A model generated the notes under the pieces. It saw nothing but the letters and a program-made list of their open reading frames with translations. It ran no database searches and had not been told where the DNA came from. From an uncultured Clostridia bacterium (GTDB lineage Bacteria; Bacillota; Clostridia; UBA1381), in contig CAKSGG010000180.1 of assembly GCA_934454215.1 (NCBI GenBank), positions 1-6,089 of the forward strand: 6,089 bases of DNA, in the 5' to 3' direction. Position numbers and translations under genes: made by a program. This document shows positions 1 through 5,594 of the stretch, piece after piece (the first letter of the stretch is position 1; each line of letters begins with the position of its first letter).

Positions 1-760
1 CGAAGGAGCTTTTTCCTTCACCCTGTTTTGTTCCAATAAGCACCGGGACATCATCGAATTTGCACCCCGGATTGTAAAGCCTGTTAATTCCTCCGGCAAA
101 AATAAGTCGAGAAACCTCTCGCGTGTAAGGCGTGTCCTCGCATTTTAACCATTTAATAAGAAGGTCGTTAATTCTGCTTTTGCCGTCCCAAACAACGCTG
201 TTAATAATGTTTCGTATCGGATGATATTCCCGTTCCGAAAACAGAACTCTTAAAGCGTCATCGAGCTTGTCTTTGCTGTGGATTTTGTACTTCTCCTCAA
301 TGTAAAGCCTTGTCTTGCTGTCATTTTTGTCGCTCCACCGCTCAATTTTGTTGTTTTTTATAATTTCAGGGCTGTTTGAAAGCAAGTTAAATTTAATACC
401 CGAAAACATTGGGTCGTTTCGCAAAATCTTCAAAAAATTATCAGTTGTTGCTTTTGGCTGTTTTTTACCATTAAATTCAAGTTTAATGCCGTTATAATCT
501 TCGTTGGAAACCGCAGCATTTTCGACTTGACGTGATTTACTGTATTCTGCCTCAAGCTTTTTAGAAGCTTCGTCACACGCCTTAAAAATTTTTAATACTT
601 GTTTTTTTATGCTTTCCGAGGCGTTAAGCTCTTCCATTTTTAAGATAAAGGTCGCCCTCAGCATTTCGCGAACCTCTTCCGGCTCTTCTTGCATGTCGTA
701 AAGAATTTTGCTTGACAGCAATTCCGGTAAGGTCTTTATACTCATTATTTCATTTTGCAC
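1..760 (-). CDS. VapE-like phage helicase/ATPase, N-terminal part (cut by window edge)
   Basis: This is the first 253 residues of a virulence-associated-E type protein, a P-loop ATPase family common in phages and genomic islands and thought to act as a replicative helicase. A P-loop, GTKQGEGKSS, sits at about residues 243-252 at the very edge of the window, preceded by a hydrophobic strand (VPVLI). The family normally has its ATPase core and arginine finger after this point, so most of the catalytic domain lies outside. The preceding region contains WDGKSRINDLLIKWL, typical of the segment before the P-loop in this family. I place the start at a GTG (760) because GAGGTGG lies 6 nt upstream; the first in-frame ATG (745) has no well-spaced site. 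It overlaps the end of the upstream zinc-finger gene by 11 nt, which suggests coupled translation. Family call is fairly secure; the enzymatic role is inferred from the family. Confidence 0.85.
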   Translation of the reverse strand, partial: MQNEIMSIKTLPELLSSKILYDMQEEPEEVREMLRATFILKMEELNASESIKKQVLKIFKACDEASKKLEAEYSKSRQVENAAVSNEDYNGIKLEFNGKKQPKATTDNFLKILRNDPMFSGIKFNLLSNSPEIIKNNKIERWSDKNDSKTRLYIEEKYKIHSKDKLDDALRVLFSEREYHPIRNIINSVVWDGKSRINDLLIKWLKCEDTPYTREVSRLIFAGGINRLYNPGCKFDDVPVLIGTKQGEGKSSF

Positions 761-1292
761 ATTTTACCACCTCACTTTCCCAAAAATAATCAAGTAAATA
801 ATTAACATATCCAAGGTTTTGTAACGCTTCGACATAAAGCGGAACAGGTTCTTCACTTAGCGTTTGCGGTGCCCAAAACTCAATTACGTTTTCATAAAGC
901 TTTTTCCGCTCGCAAAGCAAATCCCACGCAGCATTTAACAAATCGGTTTTTGCTTGTTTTTCTGTCTTTTTTCTCTTAAGTTCACGATCTAAACTCTGCA
1001 AATGACGATATTGTCTTAAGGTTGGTTTTTCGTATATTCCCAAAGCGAAATCAGAATCTATTTTTCTGAGCGTTTCCGGAAAAGATAAATTAAATAATTT
1101 CTGAACAAAACTTATAACATCTCCGCTTCCACAATGGCTGTAACATCGCCATGAACTTTCTTTAACCTCAAAATTGAGATCTTGCCCACTGTGAAGCGGG
1201 CATCTCATGCGCCTTGAATATCCGAAACCGTACCGTCTTAAAATTGTAGGCATATCAAGTTTGTTTTTTATAATATCGACTGCATCAATCAT
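750..1292 (-). CDS. CHC2 zinc-finger primase-like protein, without TOPRIM domain
   Basis: A 180-residue protein with a DnaG-type zinc-binding domain at its N-terminus: C31-P-L-H34, then C50 and C54 in WRCYSHCGSGDVISFV. In DnaG primases this domain contacts template DNA and selects initiation sites. The second pair is spaced C-x3-C rather than the usual C-x2-C. The rest is helical and charged, with no visible TOPRIM catalytic motifs, so this protein alone should not synthesise primers. It lies directly before the VapE-like ATPase and probably works with it at the phage origin (inference). I choose ATG 1292 because AGAGG lies 9 nt upstream and the domain begins right there (MIDAVDIIKNKL); a longer reading from 1328 has no ribosome binding site. 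The start overlaps the stop of the upstream nuclease gene by 8 nt. Confidence 0.87.
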   Translation of the reverse strand: MIDAVDIIKNKLDMPTILRRYGFGYSRRMRCPLHSGQDLNFEVKESSWRCYSHCGSGDVISFVQKLFNLSFPETLRKIDSDFALGIYEKPTLRQYRHLQSLDRELKRKKTEKQAKTDLLNAAWDLLCERKKLYENVIEFWAPQTLSEEPVPLYVEALQNLGYVNYLLDYFWESEVVKCAK

Positions 1293-1809
1293 TGTTATTT
1301 TCCTCTTTTTGCAATTCGTTTCGGACATGATGATAAATCAGTTTGTGAATAAGGCTTGGGGTTGTATCTTCATCACAAAAGTGGATTGTTATGTTGTATC
1401 TGTCGCAGAAGGCAATTAAAGAGGAATATAAGCTGTTTGCGTTTAGTTTGCTCCTGTAATCTCCGGCTATAACTTTTTCGTAAGAGCCGTTTTCGATTAT
1501 CAGGTGAACTTTTGCACCGTTTTGAATTGCCCTTTCAAATTCATGTTCAAACCTTGTGCGGCCTTTTGTAAAATTCCCGCAAATTTCATCAAGGCTCATT
1601 TTTCGCTCAATCACGATTGAATTTTTGAGACTTACAACATTGCTGCCAATTGTGTATTCCGCCGAATAATCGCCGAAATCCAGTTTTTCACGGCGGTAAG
1701 GAAAGCCGACCGCTTTCATTCTGTTTTTGTATCTTTCGGTCGGCTGTTCCCTTGTGTCCACAAGCAAATTAATTGTTTTCAATGTCCTTTCCATTTCCGC
1801 CGGGTTCAT
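1285..1809 (-). CDS. ERCC4/XPF-type nuclease
   Basis: A 174-residue protein consisting almost entirely of one ERCC4 nuclease domain. The family signature GDX(n)ERKX3D is complete: DTRE at 18-21, GDY at 46-48, ERK at 68-70 and D74, followed by the conserved helix with R84 and R86 (GRTRFEHEFERA). These acidic residues bind the metal in XPF/Mus81 enzymes, which cut branched or flap DNA. Unlike the cellular enzymes there is no helicase region and no helix-hairpin-helix, so this is a minimal stand-alone nuclease, as seen in other phages. The start at 1809 has GGGAG 6 nt upstream and sits 3 nt after the previous stop. Its place between the ssDNA-binding protein and the primase gene suggests processing of replication or recombination intermediates; the real substrate is not known. 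Confidence 0.9.
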   Translation of the reverse strand: MNPAEMERTLKTINLLVDTREQPTERYKNRMKAVGFPYRREKLDFGDYSAEYTIGSNVVSLKNSIVIERKMSLDEICGNFTKGRTRFEHEFERAIQNGAKVHLIIENGSYEKVIAGDYRSKLNANSLYSSLIAFCDRYNITIHFCDEDTTPSLIHKLIYHHVRNELQKEENNND

Positions 1810-1812
1810 ATT

Positions 1813-2403
1813 TTACTCCCACGGAAGTTTTGCTTCAGGAACCGGCATAAAAGTCTCATCTGATGGTATGGATGTAGGTGCGGAATTGTTCAGCCTTTTA
1901 AGGTCCGGAACTTTGTATTTGCCTGCTCTTATGCTTTCAACACTTCTAAATCCGCAAGCCTCTGTTGTTATTTTTATTTCGCCGTCATCAGTTATAAATT
2001 CTTTTTCGCGATATATAATACCTATTGTTTTACCTTTTAATTTTTTCTCGTCCCAATCCCAGTGAAAACCGTTGTTGCTTTCTTCAAAATTTGCAATTGT
2101 TGTTTTGAAACGGTTCAGATTATCTTCGTAATACTGTGAACCTTCTTCCGGCAAGAAATAATTGTATATGCCTTTCCATTTGCGTGTTTCTGCCGGAGCG
2201 GCATCATATATTGCCTTAAAATGATTTTTATATTCGCCTTCGGCAACATCAAAATAGAAACTTAAATAACTGTATTTTCTGCCGTTTTTCTCGCCGTCAA
2301 CTTCTGTGCAGTCCATAATTTTAACTATGTATCCGCCTTTCGGAAGTGCTGTTGATACCCCTGTCATAACTTTCGCTTTCTCAAATCCGTTTAATTGTTT
2401 CAT
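1813..2403 (-). CDS. DUF669-like phage protein, putative ssDNA-binding protein
   Basis: A 196-residue protein that looks like the DUF669-type proteins found next to Gp157 and a P-loop ATPase in phages of Bacillota. Its first part (about residues 22-75) has beta-strand patterning (GGYIVKIMDCTEV, YSYLSFYFDVAEG), and a second strand pair follows around 123-150 (KGKTIGIIYREKEF). The C-terminal 30 residues are proline-rich and end in a short LPWE tail that recalls the acidic hydrophobic tip of single-strand DNA-binding proteins. No catalytic motif is visible. Position and tail suggest a phage SSB, but this is inference; the fold cannot be proven by eye. The start at 2403 has GGAGG 10 nt upstream and shares one base with the stop of the ATPase gene (TAATG), a typical coupling arrangement. 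Confidence 0.72.
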   Translation of the reverse strand: MKQLNGFEKAKVMTGVSTALPKGGYIVKIMDCTEVDGEKNGRKYSYLSFYFDVAEGEYKNHFKAIYDAAPAETRKWKGIYNYFLPEEGSQYYEDNLNRFKTTIANFEESNNGFHWDWDEKKLKGKTIGIIYREKEFITDDGEIKITTEACGFRSVESIRAGKYKVPDLKRLNNSAPTSIPSDETFMPVPEAKLPWE

Positions 2404-3032
2404 TATTTTGTTTCCTCCGTTTTTTTATTAATTTCATAATATTCCCTAATGGTTTTATCTACCATTTTTAGGTCGTTGTCAATTCTTGGCTCAAACATTT
2501 CCATCGGCGATTTAGCCGGATTTGTGCCGTCTGAATTGGTTATAAAAAAGTGCTCCGAGCCTTCGACTTGGCAAAGTAAAACTATTGTAAATAAACCTTC
2601 TACCGTTAATTGGTTGTCTAGCATTTTGCCAAGCGTTTTAGCTTTCAACCGCCCATTTTCGTCCACTTCCACATGATGCAGAAAATATACAATAACATCA
2701 GGCGGTGTCCTTTCAGCGACATAGGAAATTAAATTTTTAAAGTTAAGCGCCATTGTGGTAAATTTTCCGTATCCCGTTTCGTTCGCGTGGTCGAAACTTT
2801 CGAAAGCCATCAGATACTGACTATCGTCGATTACGTAAGTTTTTAAATTCGGCTTTAAAAGCCCTTGTAAAATCACGTTATATGTTGCGTTGTCGAACTT
2901 CGGTAGTTTTTTTCTAAATGGCAGCGGTTTTCCTGCAACATTAAAAATACCGATTTCGTTTTCGTTAAAATTTCTTAGGCTTGTACTTTTTCCGCTTCCG
3001 GAAGAACCTAAAATAAGTACTGGAATCCCCAT
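2403..3032 (-). CDS. RecA/Sak4-like P-loop ATPase
   Basis: A 209-residue single-domain ATPase. The Walker A motif GSSGSGKST is at residues 9-17 and a Walker B strand TYVIDD at 65-70. A later hydrophobic strand ends in two histidines (VIVYFLHH, 113-120), followed by VEVDENGRLKAKTLGKML, which fits the RecA-like core of phage Sak4-type proteins. Such proteins act as single-strand annealing or DNA-pairing ATPases and usually need a partner SSB; the next gene is a candidate SSB. Length matches the family (about 200-250 residues). The C-terminal tail is lysine/glutamate-rich and probably flexible. The start at 3032 has GAGGTG 6 nt upstream, and this site begins inside the stop codon of the Gp157 gene. 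The ATPase call is certain; the Sak4 assignment is likely, with other phage RecA-like NTPases as alternatives. Confidence 0.83.
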   Translation of the reverse strand: MGIPVLILGSSGSGKSTSLRNFNENEIGIFNVAGKPLPFRKKLPKFDNATYNVILQGLLKPNLKTYVIDDSQYLMAFESFDHANETGYGKFTTMALNFKNLISYVAERTPPDVIVYFLHHVEVDENGRLKAKTLGKMLDNQLTVEGLFTIVLLCQVEGSEHFFITNSDGTNPAKSPMEMFEPRIDNDLKMVDKTIREYYEINKKTEETK

Positions 3033-3042
3033 AAATCACACC

Positions 3043-3531
3043 TCACTTTATGCTAATATTTTGTTTTTCTTTGAGTTTGGCACCGGATATAATTTCTCCG
3101 GCTTTGAGCGCTTTTTTGATTTCGATTTTGTTGAGCGATGGGGCTTTGTATGTAAGCAAATCATCCCTGCCGTTTTTTTGCGCATAAGTAATAAATGCGT
3201 CCTCATCTTCAATTTCAACCGCTTCTGAACGCCTGAAGCTGATAGCAACACAGTCGGTTGTCATTTTTTCGCCGTCAAGTACATAGGCAAGCCATTTCTT
3301 AAGGCTTTCAGCTTTGTTTTTGGCAGATTTTTCTCGTTCCGCAAAGGTGTCTTTTTCTCTTTTGTAACTTTCGGCGTCAGACATCAGGTTTTTGTACCAC
3401 AGCGCCACCTTTTCAATTTTTTCCGAACGCTCGAGTTGAAGCTCCGAAAGCTTTTCAAAATCTATAATTTCACCCGTTTCCATGTCGATACAATCCAGTA
3501 TTGATTGATTTATTTCATAAAGTGTAGCCAT
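3043..3531 (-). CDS. Siphovirus Gp157-family protein
   Basis: A 162-residue protein beginning MATLYEINQSILDC, the usual opening of the siphovirus Gp157 family first noted in Streptococcus thermophilus phages. After the N-terminal helix come a long charged coiled coil (about residues 30-85, rich in K, E and A) and a short C-terminal beta/helix region with RRSEAVEIEDEDAF and the lysine-rich LNKIEIKKALKAG segment. The exact biochemical role is not known, though the gene is nearly always next to a recombination ATPase and SSB-like gene, as here. I choose the ATG at 3531 rather than 3555 because AAGGAG lies 7 nt upstream and the conserved family start begins there. It is preceded by an 84-nt gap that is large for this operon and holds a plus-strand promoter and hairpin. 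Confidence 0.9.
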   Translation of the reverse strand: MATLYEINQSILDCIDMETGEIIDFEKLSELQLERSEKIEKVALWYKNLMSDAESYKREKDTFAEREKSAKNKAESLKKWLAYVLDGEKMTTDCVAISFRRSEAVEIEDEDAFITYAQKNGRDDLLTYKAPSLNKIEIKKALKAGEIISGAKLKEKQNISIK

Positions 3532-3548
3532 ATTTTTTCTCCTTTTAC

Positions 3549-3577
3549 TTGACAAAATTCAATTTTGGTGTTAAAAT
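3549..3577 (+). promoter_or_regulatory. Near-consensus sigma-A promoter facing against the operon
   Basis: TTGACA at 3549-3554 is followed after exactly 17 bp by TAAAAT at 3572-3577, a match to the vegetative consensus at 11 of 12 bases. It points to the right, opposite to all genes nearby, and lies within 20 bp of the Gp157 start codon. Expected start of the transcript is near 3584, only about 10 bases before a terminator-like hairpin. No plus-strand gene follows. Whether it is active cannot be told from sequence. Confidence 0.6.
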
Positions 3578-3592
3578 ATTAATAGTGATTGT

Positions 3593-3617
3593 GCCCTTTT
3601 TTAGGGCTTCTTTTTTT
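3593..3617 (+). terminator. Short intrinsic terminator, plus strand
   Basis: GCCCT (3593-3597), a TTTTT loop, and AGGGC (3603-3607) form a 5-bp stem, followed directly by TTCTTTTTTT (3608-3617). The T tract lies only on the plus-strand side; on the minus strand the hairpin is followed by mixed sequence, so it would not stop the operon. The stem is short, so efficiency may be modest. With the promoter just upstream it would bound an RNA of roughly 30-35 nt. Confidence 0.5.
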
Positions 3618-3927
3618 ATCCCATGAACATCATCAGCTGTTTAATCTCCAGAAACAGAATAATCATACCCACTGCGCATATGCCCCATTTCCATTTCAAG
3701 CGGTAATCAATCTTCCATTCATGGTATTTTTCTTTCTCCCGTTCGAGCCTTCTCCGTGCTTCCTCAACATCTTTTTCATACAGCTTAAGCAGCGTTTTTT
3801 TGTTTTCAAGCTGATTCTTCAAACGGCTGTTCTGAAGCTCCAGACTCTCAATAATTACATTCTGTGCCTGCGTTTTGCTTTGAAAATCCGCATACGCTGT
3901 TTTGTACTCATCGATTACTTTACACAT
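3616..3927 (-). CDS. Small coiled-coil protein with one C-terminal membrane segment
   Basis: A 103-residue protein I do not recognise. Residues about 20-72 form a highly charged coiled coil (SLELQNSRLKNQLENKK, then EEARRRLEREKEKY). This is followed by a Trp/Lys-rich stretch (WKIDYRLKWKW, 71-81) and a hydrophobic helix of roughly 15-20 residues (GICAVGMIILFLEI, from 82) near the C-terminus. There is no signal peptide. This suggests a tail-anchored membrane protein with its coiled coil in the cytoplasm. AAGGAG lies 9 nt upstream of the ATG. It sits 14 nt after the four-cysteine gene and before Gp157, so it belongs to the early operon. A membrane tether for replication proteins or a superinfection factor are possible but unsupported guesses; late-gene roles such as spanin seem unlikely here. 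Confidence 0.75.
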   Translation of the reverse strand: MCKVIDEYKTAYADFQSKTQAQNVIIESLELQNSRLKNQLENKKTLLKLYEKDVEEARRRLEREKEKYHEWKIDYRLKWKWGICAVGMIILFLEIKQLMMFMG

Positions 3928-3941
3928 TTTTATGTACTCCT

Positions 3942-4112
3942 TTACATTTCTTTTTGTTTTTGAAGTTCTTCAAGCCGCTTGCGCCCTCGCTCATACTCTT
4001 TTTCAAACTGCGTCTTTGTCTTAAAGAATTTGCAGTTCTTACATTCGAGCACGGTCAGAGCCTTACAGCGGTCATGCTTTTCGTCATATGCAAAACATTT
4101 GTTGTTCTTCAT
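3942..4112 (-). CDS. Small four-cysteine protein, probable zinc binder
   Basis: A 56-residue protein starting MKNNKCFAYDEKHDRC and containing four cysteines, C6, C16, C25 and C28, the last two as CKNC. The spacing C-x9-C-x8-C-x2-C suggests a small zinc-binding fold. It is followed by a lysine/glutamate-rich helix (KEYERGRKRLEELQKQKEM). Similar tiny cysteine proteins occur in early regions of clostridial phages, with no known function. The ATG at 4112 has GAGGT 5 nt upstream. The gene starts inside the methyltransferase reading frame, overlapping its last 29 nt in a different frame, and ends 14 nt before the coiled-coil gene. Compact packing, a good ribosome binding site and the regular cysteine pattern argue that it is real. 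Function unknown. Confidence 0.75.
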   Translation of the reverse strand: MKNNKCFAYDEKHDRCKALTVLECKNCKFFKTKTQFEKEYERGRKRLEELQKQKEM

Positions 4113-4911
4113 GTGATACCTCGTTTCCTAAATATCCGTCGAGCATTATTTCTTTAGCTTTGGTATAGAAATCTCTATTTACTTCAAACCCGTAACAATT
4201 ACGGCCGAGTTCGGCGCAAGCCCGAAGTGTTGAACCGCTTCCGCACACCGGGTCTATTACGGTGTCGCCCTCATCTGTGAATATTTCAATGAGTTTTTTT
4301 AACACTCCGACAGGCTTTTGAGTGGGGTGGATTTTTGGATACTTATTACGATTATCTCGTTCCCATTCAAACCAATTGAAAATCATTCTTCCCGACCCTC
4401 TTACTGTTCTGCCTTCATCGTCTGTTTGTCTGCCGTTATTGAATTTCGGTAGTTTGTCACGATAGAGAACTACGGCGTATTCCGTTGCACCGACTATCTT
4501 CATATTTGCTTTAAGCACTTGAGATGAATACCTCTTGACAAAAAATAGGGGATATGAATTCTTAAATCCGTATCTTTTCCCATATTCGATTACGGTTTGC
4601 ATTTGCTCAAATGCGCAGAACACAATCATGGCTGGGGCTTTATTCTTTTCCTTCGGTTCTTTAATAAGCATTTTATTGCAAAAGTGCATATACTCTTCAA
4701 TCCTGAATTGACCGTCGCCGTTGAAAAAATTGCTTTTGGCGAATTTGCTTTCCCCGTTTTTATTATCTCCGCCCTCGTACCATTGCGGATTGCTTCCGTA
4801 GGCGTTTTCTCCTATATTATAAGGAATGTCGGCTATGACAAGCTGTGCTTTTTTAATATTGTACTGCTTATAATTCTGAAAATTATCGTGGTATATTTGT
4901 ATCACTGCCAT
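4084..4911 (-). CDS. DNA methyltransferase (amino-MTase, probably N6-adenine or N4-cytosine)
   Basis: A 275-residue S-adenosylmethionine-dependent DNA methyltransferase. The catalytic motif IV is DIPY (28-31), a variant of DPPY, near the N-terminus. Motif X-like HPTQKP (195-200) and the AdoMet-binding motif I, DPVCGSGST (220-228) followed by GRNCYGFEV, lie near the C-terminus. This order, catalytic motif first, is that of the beta class. No restriction endonuclease gene is adjacent, so it is an orphan enzyme, common in phages for escaping host restriction or regulating phage DNA. The target site cannot be read from the sequence. I choose ATG 4911 because GGAGG lies 7 nt upstream, overlapping the stop of the HTH gene; the longer reading from 4950 lacks such a site. 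The middle portion (50-150), probably including target recognition, shows no recognisable motif. Confidence 0.9.
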   Translation of the reverse strand: MAVIQIYHDNFQNYKQYNIKKAQLVIADIPYNIGENAYGSNPQWYEGGDNKNGESKFAKSNFFNGDGQFRIEEYMHFCNKMLIKEPKEKNKAPAMIVFCAFEQMQTVIEYGKRYGFKNSYPLFFVKRYSSQVLKANMKIVGATEYAVVLYRDKLPKFNNGRQTDDEGRTVRGSGRMIFNWFEWERDNRNKYPKIHPTQKPVGVLKKLIEIFTDEGDTVIDPVCGSGSTLRACAELGRNCYGFEVNRDFYTKAKEIMLDGYLGNEVSHEEQQMFCI

Positions 4912-4922
4912 TCTTATGCCTC

Positions 4923-5120
4923 CTACGACAGCCTGCTCGCAAGCTGGCACTTTGTAAGTGATTTTTCATTTTTGGGCATTTTGAGCAGTCTCCTTACCGT
5001 CCTCGGGTCTTTTACTCCGAAATACTTTTTCAAATCTGTAATAAAAAGTATCTCTTTTTCGGGAAACGCTGCGTCAATCCTCGCAAGGTTGTCCCTGAAT
5101 AATTCTTTTTCTCTCGGCAT
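4923..5120 (-). CDS. Small HTH DNA-binding protein
   Basis: A 65-residue protein with a predicted helix-turn-helix at about residues 26-47 (FITDLKKYFGVKDPRTVRRLL), followed by a basic tail ending LTKCQLASRLS. The layout resembles small phage HTH proteins that open early operons in clostridial phages and also excisionase-like regulators; no integrase is visible in the window to support an excisionase role. I prefer ATG 5120, with AGGA about 10-14 nt upstream, over the longer reading from 5171, whose extra residues are hydrophobic junk overlapping the YozE promoter. It is the first gene of the long minus-strand run and is directly followed by the methyltransferase. Probably a regulator of this operon, by inference. 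Confidence 0.75.
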   Translation of the reverse strand: MPREKELFRDNLARIDAAFPEKEILFITDLKKYFGVKDPRTVRRLLKMPKNEKSLTKCQLASRLS

Positions 5121-5139
5121 TTTTATTTCTTCCTTTCTA

Positions 5140-5168
5140 TTGCATAATAATGGTTTTTGTAGTATAAT
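5140..5168 (+). promoter_or_regulatory. Promoter of the YozE-like gene
   Basis: A perfect TATAAT (5163-5168) lies 25 bp before the ATG at 5194, with TTGCAT (5140-5145) 17 bp upstream as a weak -35. GAGGTG follows 7 nt before the start codon. The promoter occupies the short space upstream of the divergent HTH gene. Confidence 0.6.
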
Positions 5169-5193
5169 CATATTGAAAGCGAGGTGAAAAACA

Positions 5194-5415
5194 ATGGATA
5201 ATAGCTATCTTTTCAAAGATTGGATAAAAAACTTTGAAAATGTCGATTTGCCGATTGGCGATTTGGCAAAAGATGTAGCGCGCTCTAAAGATTTTCCGGC
5301 TTCAAATGACTATAATGCTCTTTATGGTTATATTTGCGTTAAGGCTAAATACGACCGAGAAGTTCTCGAAGTTTTTGAAAGCGTCTGGAATTTTTTTGTC
5401 GCATCGGCTTTTTAA
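5194..5415 (+). CDS. YozE-like SAM-fold small protein
   Basis: A 73-residue protein matching the YozE (UPF0346) pattern: FKDWIKNF, then PIGDLAKDVARSKDFPASNDYNALYGYI, and a final FESVWNFF helix. Members are 70-75 residues, form a compact helical SAM-like domain and often occur in Bacillota genomes and phages; their function is not known. It is the only plus-strand gene between the repressor and the left edge. It has its own promoter and a good ribosome binding site (GAGGTG, 7 nt spacing). Its last 71 nt run antisense to the end of the neighbouring minus-strand small ORF. Placement next to the lysogeny switch and against the early operon suggests expression in the prophage state, independent of the lytic operon (inference). 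Confidence 0.85.
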   Translation: MDNSYLFKDWIKNFENVDLPIGDLAKDVARSKDFPASNDYNALYGYICVKAKYDREVLEVFESVWNFFVASAF

Positions 5416-5527
5416 TTTTTACATATTCCATAGTATACGGAAGCCTTATGTAATACTCTTCCGAAATTTGGAACGGCTCTGCTTGGGACTGTACTCGCAA
5501 TACGGTCCCGTTATTTTTTCTTTTCAT
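5345..5527 (-). CDS. Hypothetical basic small protein
   Basis: A 60-residue basic protein that I do not recognise, beginning MKRKNNGTVLRVQ and continuing with SEEYYIRLPYTMEYVKI, then a lysine/arginine-rich tail (MRQKNSRRFQKLRELLGRI). AAGGAG is 9 nt upstream of the chosen ATG at 5527. The gene follows the Cro-like gene after 67 nt and would be read from the same promoter. Reasons for doubt: its 3' end overlaps the YozE gene by 71 nt on the opposite strand, and its first codons contain a sequence that would work as a plus-strand terminator. The middle of the protein looks like true beta-strand coding sequence, and the ribosome binding site is good, so I lean towards real. Confidence 0.55.
   Translation of the reverse strand: MKRKNNGTVLRVQSQAEPFQISEEYYIRLPYTMEYVKIKKPMRQKNSRRFQKLRELLGRI
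5485..5519 (+). terminator. Candidate intrinsic terminator of the YozE-like gene
   Basis: GGGACTGT (5485-5492) pairs with ACGGTCCC (5502-5509) to give an 8-bp stem with one U-G wobble and a 9-nt loop, followed by TTATTTTTT (5511-5519). It is about 70 nt after the YozE stop. On the opposite strand the same position is a C-A mismatch and there is no T tract, so the signal acts only for plus-strand transcripts. It lies inside the 5' end of the minus-strand small ORF. Confidence 0.55.
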
Positions 5528-5594
5528 TGTTTTCATCTCCTTCCTATCCGTGATTTTGGCATTTCTTATAGCGATATCCCCATTTTGGGTACTG

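Noticed and set aside
1727..2065. Plus-strand ORF of 112 residues
   Set aside because: It is antisense to the nuclease and DUF669-like genes, has no ribosome binding site and a low-complexity hydrophobic/serine composition typical of shadows of AT-rich coding sequence.
3048..3251. Minus-strand ORF of 67 residues inside the Gp157 gene
   Set aside because: It is a frame-shifted reading of a well-matched Gp157 protein, very basic, and has no ribosome binding site.
3589..4157. Two overlapping plus-strand ORFs of 124 and 97 residues
   Set aside because: Both are Phe/Leu-rich mirror images of the lysine/glutamate-rich genes on the other strand, and the hairpin at 3593-3617 would stop transcription into them.
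4597..5187. Plus-strand ORF of 196 residues that looks membrane-like
   Set aside because: It lies antisense to the methyltransferase and HTH genes, both of which have intact motifs and ribosome binding sites; the hydrophobic look comes from the complementary strand composition.
5121..5193. A minus-strand promoter for the HTH-methyltransferase operon
   Set aside because: Only poor matches such as TATACT and TATTAT without a properly spaced -35 are present, so I do not call one; the operon may be read from the Cro-side promoter.
5577..5589. A fourth operator-like copy, TCCCCATTTTGGG
   Set aside because: It shares TCCCCA and TTT with the boxes but lacks TGTCAACC, and it lies away from any promoter, so it is probably chance.
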